Below, in pieces: positions 1-6,054 of a stretch of DNA of 6,126 nt. Position numbers and translations under genes: made by a program. This stretch comes from Nitrospiraceae bacterium UBA2600 (lineage in GTDB: Bacteria; Nitrospirota; Thermodesulfovibrionia; Thermodesulfovibrionales; Thermodesulfovibrionaceae): assembly GCA_002339325.1 (NCBI GenBank), contig DDKK01000030.1:1-6126 (forward strand). Reading direction: 5' to 3'. A model generated the notes under the pieces. The model was not told the origin of the DNA. It made no database searches and saw only the letters and a list, made by a program, of their open reading frames with translations. Position 1 is the stretch's first letter, and every line of letters starts with the position of its first letter.

Positions 1-545
1 AAATAGGATGGTAAGTTTTTATAAGCTGGATTATTTCTAATCTGCTCCTCTGTAATCTTTCCTAAGTATCCAACTAAGTGGGCTGTAGCAGGACCTAAAG
101 GATAATGCCGTCTCATTTCTATGTCGATTATAAGTCCTGGAAGTTCTGTTCTTCTTGCTTCAAGCATTGCTATTTCCTTGAATGATAAGTCTTCTTTAAT
201 TCTTATTGGCAGATAAATACTTTCGGTTTTTCTTTTAAGTTTTCTATCAAGTTCTTCAACACTTATATTTAAGATTTTAGATAGAAGTTCCCTGTTGATT
301 GTATCTGCATATTCGGCGTAAACAGAAAGGCTGAAGGAGGATATGTTTTCAACAAGAGGAATACCGTTTCTATCATAGATAATTCCGCGGGGAGCCGGAA
401 TTTTAACTATTCTTATCCGATTTTGCTCTACTAATTTTTTGTATTTATCCGAATTAATTATTTGTAACTGCCACAATCTTAAAAGAATTGTTATAAAAAT
501 TAAGATGATGACAAATAAAAAAAGCTTTTCTCTTCCATTTATCAC
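1..545 (-). CDS. mrdA: Penicillin-binding protein 2 (MrdA), N-terminal 181 codons, partial at window edge
   Basis: Class B peptidoglycan transpeptidase of the elongasome, anchored in the inner membrane with its catalytic part in the periplasm. I translated the minus strand by hand. A short basic N-terminus leads into a transmembrane helix at about residues 8-26. Next comes the pedestal motif PRGIIYDRNG (52-61), and near the window edge RRHYPLGPATAHLVGYLG, both typical of PBP2. The catalytic SxxK, SxN and KTG motifs lie beyond the window. I chose the GTG start at 545-543 because it overlaps the mreD stop as GTGA and has GGAG six bases upstream. The ATG at 538 is in another frame and hits a stop after 12 codons. 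The gene is fourth in the mreBCD-mrdA cluster and probably translated by coupling from mreD. FtsI-type paralogues share the pedestal motif, but the mreD neighbour argues for PBP2. rodA is not visible and could lie downstream. Confidence 0.93.
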   Translation of the reverse strand, partial: MINGREKLFLFVIILIFITILLRLWQLQIINSDKYKKLVEQNRIRIVKIPAPRGIIYDRNGIPLVENISSFSLSVYAEYADTINRELLSKILNISVEELDRKLKRKTESIYLPIRIKEDLSFKEIAMLEARRTELPGLIIDIEMRRHYPLGPATAHLVGYLGKITEEQIRNNPAYKNLPSY

Positions 546-1030
546 GGCTTTCTCCAGCTCAAAATTAATCCAGCAGGAATATTAATTAGTCCTTTGACAA
601 TGAAGCCTTTAATAAGAGGCAGATAGCTTATATTATAGTTAAAAAAGTATACTACGATAAAGCTGTAGAAAGCCTCGTCTATTACTGTAAAAGTTAAGAT
701 TACTGCTGCCTTGAATATTTCTGTCCAATTAAAAAAGAGTTGTCTTACAAGAATCATTAGTAAAATGCCTGTAAAAGATTTTGAAATTATCGCCGGTCCT
801 ATTACCCCTTGAAATAAATCCTCTATTAAACCTACAACAATAAAATAGCAAAGAGGGAGGATTTCGGATGGATAAACTTTTTTCTGCTCTGTTTTCGGAA
901 AAAAATAGTCTATTATAAAGAGAAAGACTAACAGAAAGGAAAAATTAAAGGTCAAACCGTCTATTGTTAAAATTTGTTCAAGGAAAAAGGCTGAGAAAGT
1001 TAAAATTGCCCATTTAAAGAAATGCTTCAT
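542..1030 (-). CDS. mreD: Rod shape-determining membrane protein MreD
   Basis: Integral inner-membrane component of the elongasome that works with MreC to link MreB filaments to the wall synthases. The 162-residue length is normal for the family. Hydrophobic segments fall at about residues 5-22, 27-44, 57-74, 84-99, 106-130 and 137-157, so five or six membrane passes. The segment GLIEDLFQGVIGP (67-79) matches the conserved glycine/acidic loop of MreD proteins. The family is poorly conserved in sequence, so the identification rests on topology, length and position between mreC and mrdA. The ATG overlaps the mreC stop as ATGA. No strong Shine-Dalgarno is visible (only GAGGAAG about 25 bases upstream), which favours translational coupling. 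The stop overlaps the mrdA GTG start as GTGA. Confidence 0.92.
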   Translation of the reverse strand: MKHFFKWAILTFSAFFLEQILTIDGLTFNFSFLLVFLFIIDYFFPKTEQKKVYPSEILPLCYFIVVGLIEDLFQGVIGPAIISKSFTGILLMILVRQLFFNWTEIFKAAVILTFTVIDEAFYSFIVVYFFNYNISYLPLIKGFIVKGLINIPAGLILSWRKP

Positions 1031-1791
1031 GGAAGGCTCTTTAAGATGGCAACTTCCTCTATTTTTAACTCCGATTGAAGTGGCACAACCTCAATATTCT
1101 GAAAAACTCCCCTTTTTCTGTCTACCTTTCTGACTACTCCAACCGAAAGACCCTCTGGAAATATACCATCTGTTCCTGATGTTATTAATCTATCACCTAC
1201 CATAATCTCCTCCTCAAGGGGAATATACTTGAGTAAGCATAAATTCGTTCCTGCACCACTTAAAACCCCTTCTATTCGGTTTCGCTCTACTCTTACTGAA
1301 GCGGAGAAATTAGGGTCTGTAATGAGTAGAATTTCTGAAAAATCCTCGGAAGCAAAAATAACTTTACCAACAAGGCCATTGATAGTAATCACAGGCATGT
1401 TTACTTTCACTCCGTCTTTTTTGCCTTTGTCAATCCATACAGTTTTTAAAAACTTATTGGCGCCTCTCTTTATAATTTTTGCTATAGTTAAAATTTCTTT
1501 TTTTCTCTCTTTCAAGTTTAAAAGCTCTTTAAGTCTTTTGTTCTCCTCAATCAATTCATTTGTTGAACTTATTTGTAAATGCATTTTATAGAGCTTTTCT
1601 TTTAAATCCCTGTTTTCATCCTTCGTTTTCAACAGTTCATTAAAAAAATTTTGTAGATAGTCTATGGGATAAAAAAGAGAGTAAAGATGAATTTTATTAA
1701 ATAATAATAGCCCCTTTGACTGATAACTGATTAAGACAAAGGAAATTAAGACTATTAAAATTATAGAGATAATCGTAGTTTTTTTTAACAT
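1027..1791 (-). CDS. mreC: Rod shape-determining protein MreC
   Basis: Bitopic inner-membrane protein whose periplasmic part forms the scaffold contacting PBP2. Counting from the ATG at 1791 (254 residues), a transmembrane helix covers about 6-24. A coiled coil rich in Glu, Lys and Leu covers about 56-97. The MreC beta-domain region follows to the C-terminus, including DRLITSGTDGIFPEGLSVG (200-218), the family signature. Length is slightly short of the common 270-330 residues because there is no long C-terminal tail. Two starts compete: TTG at 1794 (TTGA overlap with the mreB stop) or ATG at 1791 (TGATG overlap). I prefer ATG, since the only purine-rich stretch, AAGAAGAG, lies about 20 bases upstream and does not discriminate. 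The gene lies between mreB and mreD and overlaps both, as expected for a coupled operon. Confidence 0.95.
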   Translation of the reverse strand: MLKKTTIISIILIVLISFVLISYQSKGLLLFNKIHLYSLFYPIDYLQNFFNELLKTKDENRDLKEKLYKMHLQISSTNELIEENKRLKELLNLKERKKEILTIAKIIKRGANKFLKTVWIDKGKKDGVKVNMPVITINGLVGKVIFASEDFSEILLITDPNFSASVRVERNRIEGVLSGAGTNLCLLKYIPLEEEIMVGDRLITSGTDGIFPEGLSVGVVRKVDRKRGVFQNIEVVPLQSELKIEEVAILKSLP

Positions 1792-2822
1792 CAATTGACA
1801 TTAAGAGAAACTCTTCTTAATAAATCAAGCTTGTCTAACATTTCTCCACAACCTTTTACTACTGCTCTAAGTGGGTCTTCAGGTATTATTACAGGAACAC
1901 CTGTGTTTTCTCTTATGAGCACATCAAGCCCCCTTAAGAGAGCACCACCTCCTGCGAGAACAATGCCTTTGTCTGCAATATCTGAAGCAAGTTCCGGTGG
2001 TGTGTTTTCAAGAGTAACTTTAATAGTGTCGAGTATTATAGATACAGGCTCTTGAAGGGCTTCTCTTATCTCTTCCTCAGTTACATTAATGGCCTTTGGA
2101 ATTCCACTTATGAGATCTCTTCCTTTTATTTCCATAGTCTTATTTGAGTTAATGGGATAGGCACTACCGATGTTTATTTTTATCATTTCCGCTGTTCTTT
2201 CGCCTATCATGAGATTGTATTTTCTCTTTATGTAGGCTATTATAGCCTCGTCCATCTTGTCTCCACCTACCTTAACTGCTTTAGAACAGACAATACCGTC
2301 TAAAGAAATAACGGCCACATCTGTTGTTCCTCCGCCTATATCGACAATCATATTGCCTGACGGCTCACCTACAGGAAGACCAACGCCAATAGCAGCTGCC
2401 ATTGGTTCTTCGATTAAATACACCTCTCTGGCACCTGAGGCAATTGCAGCGTCTTTTACCGCTCTTTGTTCCACCTGTGTGATACCAGAGGGAACTCCGA
2501 TTATTATTCTGGGTGAGATGAAACATTTTCTATTGTGAGCTTTAGTAATAAAATATTTGAGCATTTCACCGGTGGCATCAAAATCAGCTATTACACCATC
2601 TTTCAAAGGTTTTATTGTTATAATATTTGCCGGTGTTTTACCCATCATTTCCTTTGCTTCTGTTCCTACGGCAATTACTTTTTTGTTGTCTCTTCTGATT
2701 ACTACCACTGAGGGTTCATCACAAATTATTCCTTTACCTTTTACGTAGACTAAAGTATTAGCTGTTCCGAGATCAATAGCGAGGTCATTTGAAAATTTTC
2801 CAACAAACTTTTGTAAAAGCAC
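1791..2822 (-). CDS. mreB: Actin-like cell shape protein MreB
   Basis: Bacterial actin homologue that polymerises with ATP under the inner membrane and guides side-wall synthesis. All actin-fold signatures are present, numbering from the GTG start: phosphate-1 DLGT (17-20), the EEPMAAAIG segment carrying the likely catalytic Glu (138), phosphate-2 DIGGGTT (161-167), and the adenosine motif GIVLAGGGALLRGLD (286-300). Length of 343 is standard. The start choice is close: an ATG at 2825 is only two bases from AGGAGG, whereas the GTG at 2822 is five bases away and gives MLLQKF..., like many MreB N-termini. I therefore prefer GTG. The N-terminal stretch before SNDLAIDLG is short, so membrane binding would rest on the hydrophobic loop (ISPRIIIG region) and this short tail. 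The gene heads mreBCD-mrdA and follows the RDD gene after about 49 bases. Confidence 0.98.
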   Translation of the reverse strand: MLLQKFVGKFSNDLAIDLGTANTLVYVKGKGIICDEPSVVVIRRDNKKVIAVGTEAKEMMGKTPANIITIKPLKDGVIADFDATGEMLKYFITKAHNRKCFISPRIIIGVPSGITQVEQRAVKDAAIASGAREVYLIEEPMAAAIGVGLPVGEPSGNMIVDIGGGTTDVAVISLDGIVCSKAVKVGGDKMDEAIIAYIKRKYNLMIGERTAEMIKINIGSAYPINSNKTMEIKGRDLISGIPKAINVTEEEIREALQEPVSIILDTIKVTLENTPPELASDIADKGIVLAGGGALLRGLDVLIRENTGVPVIIPEDPLRAVVKGCGEMLDKLDLLRRVSLNVN

Positions 2823-2827
2823 CATTT

Positions 2828-2833
2828 CCTCCT
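2828..2833 (-). promoter_or_regulatory. Strong Shine-Dalgarno for mreB that decides the start codon
   Basis: The minus strand reads AAAGGAGGAAATGGTG. AGGAGG sits two bases before the ATG at 2825 and five bases before the GTG at 2822, so normal spacing favours GTG. A second SD-like TAGGAG (minus strand, 2850-2845) precedes it but has no start codon at useful spacing. This is the strongest ribosome site in the minus-strand cluster, in line with MreB being needed in excess over MreC, MreD and PBP2. Confidence 0.75.
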
Positions 2834-2871
2834 TTAAATTAATTCTCCTATTATTCTAAATTATTTGATGC

Positions 2872-3276
2872 CTAATCTTCTATTACTCGGGTATGAGCAA
2901 GGAAATCGCCAAGTCTTTTTTGCTCTTTATCGCCGATTATTATTATAAATTCGATTATTATTACAAATAGACAAATTAGCCATCCGATTATTGGAATTAT
3001 AAGAAAAAATAAAGGTGCTCCGATTGATAAATTTCTAATTATAGAATCTCTAAAGTCAGCATGATAGTTTCTCTCAGTGTTAATCACTCTTAGCCTGAGT
3101 AATTTTTTACCTATACTTCTCCCTCTGAAAATCCCATCGCTTATTAAAAGGTAGAATATTCCAATGAAAAGTCCAGAGTTTGGAAAAGTTTTCCATAAAA
3201 TTATCACAATTATAAGGTCAATCAACTTAGCAAGAATTCTGAAGAAAACTATATTAGCACTTGATTTATTAGTCAT
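2872..3276 (-). CDS. RDD family small membrane protein, function unknown
   Basis: A 134-residue integral membrane protein. Family hallmarks are visible: RxxAxxID at the first helix (RILAKLID, Arg13 and Asp20), Asp47 at the end of the second helix, then GRSIGKKLLRLRV (52-64), and the C-terminal RLGDFLAHTRVI (121-132). Hydrophobic helices fall at about 17-29, 34-48 and a long pair at 88-115. RDD proteins are widespread and mostly uncharacterised; some have been linked to ion or osmotic stress, but nothing here shows a transport activity. The ATG is the only candidate, since an in-frame TAA lies four codons upstream. No recognisable Shine-Dalgarno precedes it, only an A-rich leader. It lies 49 bases upstream of mreB with no visible terminator between, so it is probably the first gene of the mre transcript. 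A direct functional link to cell shape is inference only. Confidence 0.85.
   Translation of the reverse strand: MTNKSSANIVFFRILAKLIDLIIVIILWKTFPNSGLFIGIFYLLISDGIFRGRSIGKKLLRLRVINTERNYHADFRDSIIRNLSIGAPLFFLIIPIIGWLICLFVIIIEFIIIIGDKEQKRLGDFLAHTRVIED
3250..3263. repeat. 14-bp direct repeat, copy 1 (inside the RDD gene 5' end)
   Basis: TATATTAGCACTTG on the plus strand, identical to 3313-3326. This copy falls within roughly codons 5-9 of the RDD gene. The core TTAGCACT equals the left half of the CIRCE (HrcA) operator, but the inverted partner GAGTGCTAA is absent. Confidence 0.6.
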
Positions 3277-3312
3277 TTTTATTGTGTTATTATTATTTTA
3301 AATATTCTATAA

Positions 3313-3326
3313 TATATTAGCACTTG
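3313..3326. repeat. 14-bp direct repeat, copy 2 (between the divergent promoters)
   Basis: TATATTAGCACTTG, a perfect copy of 3250-3263 and 63 bp away start to start, about six helical turns. It overlaps the candidate minus-strand extended -10 and touches a candidate plus-strand -35, which is where an operator would be expected. A binding role is inference. Confidence 0.6.
3314..3322 (-). promoter_or_regulatory. Candidate extended -10 for the RDD-mreBCD-mrdA transcript
   Basis: On the minus strand TGCTAATAT fits an extended -10 (TGn plus a hexamer with 4 of 6 matches to TATAAT). It would give a leader of about 30 bases before the RDD start. No good -35 lies at 16-18 bases: TTGTTT is 21 bases upstream. 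AT-rich sequence makes chance matches common. Confidence 0.35.
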
Positions 3327-3334
3327 CCTCTTTT

Positions 3335-3363
3335 TTGTATAAACAATTATGATAGGATACAAT
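3335..3363 (+). promoter_or_regulatory. Candidate sigma-70-type promoter for the AMIN protein-ftsY transcript
   Basis: TTGTAT (3335-3340), 17 bases, then TACAAT (3358-3363, 5 of 6 matches) would start transcription near 3370 with a leader of about 45 bases. A competing pair is TTGCCT (3324-3329), 18 bases, TATGAT (3348-3353). I cannot decide between them. Confidence 0.4.
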
Positions 3364-3415
3364 AAATTTTGTTGAGAAAGCAAAGAGTCGAATAGAAATA
3401 AGATGGGAGGGCAAA

Positions 3416-5146
3416 ATGGGTTATAAAATTTTAAAGAGCTTATGGGTTGGCTTTCTTCTTTTATTCTATTTTTCCGTGCCTGCGCAAGGAGAAATAACTG
3501 CAAAACCTGGAATTTTTGATCATTTTCAGTTTGATGCGCCACATGCCATAGTGGCGGGAAAAGAATACAGGATAATTCTTTATGCAGTAGATGCCTTTGG
3601 CAATCCTGTAAATATGCCCTCTGAAAGCATTAAGGAATATAAACTTTCAGTAACAGGTTCGGCCCAAATAAGTCCTCAAAATTTCAAAGCAAAGGATATT
3701 GGCCAAGAGGGATTAAATATAAAGATAATAGATGAAAAGGCTGAGGAAGTAACCGTAAGTCTTTATGAAGCAAACAGTCCATTTCCCATTTTAGAAAAGA
3801 AGATAAAAGTGCTACCCGATTTAATCAGTTCTCTTTTTATCAAAGTTCCTCAAAAAGTAATTGTTGGTAATGACTTTTTCGTTCAGATTTTAGGTAAAGA
3901 TAGGTATGGAAATATTGTATGTAAAGAATTTGACCCAAGCTTATTAAATATATTTTTTAAAGGTGATGTATCTCCTCAAATAAAAAATATTCAGTATGTT
4001 CAGGAGACCTGTAGCGCCACACTGAGGTTATACACTGAGAAGATGGGTAGTTTTTACTTAGAGGCTAATATATTAAACCGTAATATTTCAGGTAAAAGCG
4101 AGACAGTTAAAATCTTAAATGGTGATGTTGCCCAATTCATAGTGGAAGCTCCTTCAGAAGCTATTGTTGATGAAGAATTCGAGATTAGGATACTGGCTGT
4201 TGATAAATTTGGAAACCTCGTTAGCAACTTCTCATCGCAAAAAGAAAGAGTCAAGATTGAGGCTCAAGGGAAGGGATATATATTCCCTGCAGAATTATCT
4301 TCCTATGCCTTTTCAAATGGCATTGCTCGAGTGGGTCTTAAATATGATAGACCAGAGGAGATAAAGATTGCCGTTAAGGTTTTGAGAGAGAATTTTATAA
4401 AGGGAGAAAGTAGTTCAATTAAGGTTAATCCACCAAAAATCAAGAGATTTGAGATAGTGTCACCAGATACTATAATTGCGGGACAGAAATTCAAAATTAA
4501 AATAATAGCCTACAATCAGTTTGATAAAATCATGACCAATTACAACCTCTACGGTAAAACAGTAATCTTGAAATCTTCAGGAACAGGAACACTAACTCCT
4601 AACAGAATCCCTGCTTCAGCATTTGTAAATGGAGCAGCTATTGTAGAGCTTATGTATGATAAGGCAGAAAAATTTGCAATAATGGCTTCAACAGAAGAGG
4701 AAATAATACCCTCCACTGAAGTTAAGAGTAAAGAAGAAAAGAAGCATCAAGAGATTACAAGAAAAAAAGTATCTAAAGCAAAAAAAGAAACAAAGGATAA
4801 AAAGAGGGTTATAACATCTAAGGAATTATTAGAACTGAAAAATATATCTTTAGTAGAAACAAAAAACTCTGCCACTCTCTCTATTCATATTCCTAATTTC
4901 GAAAAAAAAGGAGGATTCCATCCGAGAACTAAAAAGCTTGGAAAGATGATGTCTATCACTGTTGATATTTATCCAGTGGCTAACAAAATTGAAAAGCCCT
5001 TACAATTTGAATCTGACTTTATAAAAGAAATTTCAATCTCCGAAGAACAAAACAAAATTGCACTTAATATTTCTCTCAAAAAACCTCTAAAATATCGTCT
5101 CTCCAAGAAGAAAGATGAACTCGTAATAGAGTTCAGGAGAGGTTAA
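3416..5146 (+). CDS. Secreted protein with four Ig-like repeats and C-terminal AMIN-like domain
   Basis: A 576-residue exported protein that I cannot assign to a named family. A signal peptide (Lys at 4 and 7, hydrophobic core about 9-21, likely cleavage near SVPAQG, 20-25) predicts export. Four tandem beta-rich repeats follow at about 34-134, 136-234, 238-338 and 342-438. Each opens with an aromatic/hydrophobic-P-AG pattern and carries A-D-x-FGN-x-V (AVDAFGNPV 57-65, GKDRYGNIV 160-168, AVDKFGNLV 261-269); the fourth is degenerate (AYNQFDKIM). A Lys/Glu-rich linker (about 435-470) leads to a final beta domain (471-576) resembling AMIN, a periplasmic module that localises cell-wall or secretin proteins. 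There is no amidase, peptidase or secretin domain. GGAGG five bases before the ATG supports this start. The stop overlaps the ftsY start as TAATG. A structural envelope or adaptor role is inferred; the AMIN label is moderate in confidence. Confidence 0.85.
   Translation: MGYKILKSLWVGFLLLFYFSVPAQGEITAKPGIFDHFQFDAPHAIVAGKEYRIILYAVDAFGNPVNMPSESIKEYKLSVTGSAQISPQNFKAKDIGQEGLNIKIIDEKAEEVTVSLYEANSPFPILEKKIKVLPDLISSLFIKVPQKVIVGNDFFVQILGKDRYGNIVCKEFDPSLLNIFFKGDVSPQIKNIQYVQETCSATLRLYTEKMGSFYLEANILNRNISGKSETVKILNGDVAQFIVEAPSEAIVDEEFEIRILAVDKFGNLVSNFSSQKERVKIEAQGKGYIFPAELSSYAFSNGIARVGLKYDRPEEIKIAVKVLRENFIKGESSSIKVNPPKIKRFEIVSPDTIIAGQKFKIKIIAYNQFDKIMTNYNLYGKTVILKSSGTGTLTPNRIPASAFVNGAAIVELMYDKAEKFAIMASTEEEIIPSTEVKSKEEKKHQEITRKKVSKAKKETKDKKRVITSKELLELKNISLVETKNSATLSIHIPNFEKKGGFHPRTKKLGKMMSITVDIYPVANKIEKPLQFESDFIKEISISEEQNKIALNISLKKPLKYRLSKKKDELVIEFRRG
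3515..4729 (+). other. Region encoding four tandem Ig-like repeats
   Basis: Four repeats of about 97-101 residues, recognised by recurring protein motifs and not by DNA identity. The DNA copies have diverged, so the duplication is old. Repeats 1-3 keep the FGN-type turn; repeat 4 has lost the Gly-Asn. The only two cysteines of the whole protein, Cys169 and Cys199, are both in repeat 2. The fold is inferred from the pattern of alternating hydrophobic strands and the resemblance of the A-D-x-FGN motif to invasin-like Ig domains. Confidence 0.7.
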
Positions 5147-6051
5147 TGGGTTTTCTTGAAAGGCTAAAGGATAAACTATCAAAAACAAAGCAAAACATTG
5201 TTGAAAAAATCGAAGCAATAATACCTGCCGGTAAGCGAATAGATGAAGCTACTATTGAGGAAATTGAGGAAATTTTAATTACATCTGATTTAGGAATAAA
5301 GGCAACCGAGGAGATAATAGAAAATTTAAAAAGAAAACTTAAAGAGGGTAAAGCAAAGGATATATCTGACCTTAAAAGTCTTCTTAAAGAAGAGCTTACA
5401 AATATTCTTGGAGAGGATAATTACTTAAATCTCAACTATAAGCCTTCTGTTATTCTTGTAGTCGGTGTTAACGGAACAGGAAAAACAACTACCATAGGAA
5501 AACTTGGAGCAAAACTTATTGGTGAGGGAAAAAGTGTTGTTCTTGCTGCATCAGATACATTCAGGGCTGCTGCTATAGAGCAACTTGAATTATGGGCTAA
5601 TAAAACAGGAGCAACAATTATAAAACAAAAAAGCGGTGCAGACCCTGCAGCAGTAGCCTTTGATGCTGTTGAATTCGGTAAAGCAAAAAACAAAGACGTT
5701 GTAATCATCGACACAGCTGGTAGATTGCATACAAAATTTCCCTTAATGGAAGAACTAAAAAAAATAAACAGGGTAATAAAAAAATCAATTCCAGAAGCCC
5801 CTCATGAAACTCTTTTGGTGGTTGATGCAACAACCGGCCAAAATGCAATAAAACAGGCTATTTTGTTTAATGAGGCTGTAAATTTGACTGGCATTGTTGT
5901 AACCAAGCTTGATGGCACTGCAAAAGGAGGCGTTGTTTTTGCCATCAAAAAAGAGATCGGAGTGCCCATAAAGCTAATTGGAATTGGAGAGGCCGTTGAA
6001 GACCTCAGAGAATTTAATTCAAGGGATTTTGTTGATGCTCTCTTCGATTGA
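5146..6051 (+). CDS. ftsY: Signal recognition particle receptor FtsY
   Basis: SRP receptor GTPase at the inner membrane that docks Ffh-ribosome complexes to the Sec translocon. Domain order: N-terminal amphipathic helix (GFLERLKDKLSKTK, 2-15), N domain four-helix bundle (to about 95, with ILITSDLG 43-50), then the G domain with G1 GVNGTGKTT (107-115), DTFRAAAIEQL (137-147, SRP-GTPase insertion box side), G3 DTAGR (189-193), G4 TKLDGTAKGG (253-262) and G5 GIGE (279-282). At 301 residues it lacks the acidic A domain found in E. coli, so membrane binding would rest on the N-terminal helix. It is FtsY and not Ffh because there is no methionine-rich M domain and the N-terminal helix is of FtsY type. 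The start overlaps the upstream stop (TAATG), and GGAG lies six bases before the ATG, inside the upstream gene. No terminator follows before the opposing tRNA. Confidence 0.98.
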   Translation: MGFLERLKDKLSKTKQNIVEKIEAIIPAGKRIDEATIEEIEEILITSDLGIKATEEIIENLKRKLKEGKAKDISDLKSLLKEELTNILGEDNYLNLNYKPSVILVVGVNGTGKTTTIGKLGAKLIGEGKSVVLAASDTFRAAAIEQLELWANKTGATIIKQKSGADPAAVAFDAVEFGKAKNKDVVIIDTAGRLHTKFPLMEELKKINRVIKKSIPEAPHETLLVVDATTGQNAIKQAILFNEAVNLTGIVVTKLDGTAKGGVVFAIKKEIGVPIKLIGIGEAVEDLREFNSRDFVDALFD

Positions 6052-6054
6052 TTT

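Larger units (their letters stand above)
3277..3415. promoter_or_regulatory. Divergent intergenic promoter region
   Basis: This is the only substantial non-coding stretch: 139 AT-rich bases between two genes that point away from each other, so it must hold promoters for both transcripts unless initiation lies inside a gene. I see candidate boxes in each direction and one copy of a 14-bp repeat. I see no RNA gene, riboswitch fold or strong hairpin. Confidence 0.7.

Noticed and set aside
500..538. ATG at 538 as the start of mrdA
   Set aside because: That frame ends at a stop after 12 codons, while the GTG at 545 opens the frame carrying the PBP2 motifs and has a well-spaced GGAG.
1229..1591. 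Plus-strand open frame of 120 codons opposite mreC
   Set aside because: It is the antisense shadow of a confidently identified mreC with full family motifs, and its translation shows no domain.
3304..3313. Perfect TATAAT at 3308-3313 on the plus strand as the main promoter of the secreted protein
   Set aside because: No -35-like TTG lies at 16-18 bases, and the leader would exceed 90 bases; pairs closer to the start codon fit better. It could still be a secondary start.
3313..3340. Full CIRCE heat-shock operator
   Set aside because: Only the half TTAGCACT is present; GAGTGCTAA is not found nine bases later or nearby, and neither flanking gene is a chaperone gene.
3279..3542. Minus-strand open frame of 87 codons spanning the divergent intergenic region
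   Set aside because: It covers the promoter region and the antisense of the secreted protein's signal peptide, has no recognisable domain and no ribosome site that I can see, and would overlap a well-supported gene.
5436..5714. Minus-strand open frame of 92 codons opposite ftsY
   Set aside because: It mirrors the conserved G-domain motifs of ftsY; low-complexity Ala/Ser/Pro composition is typical of an antisense shadow.
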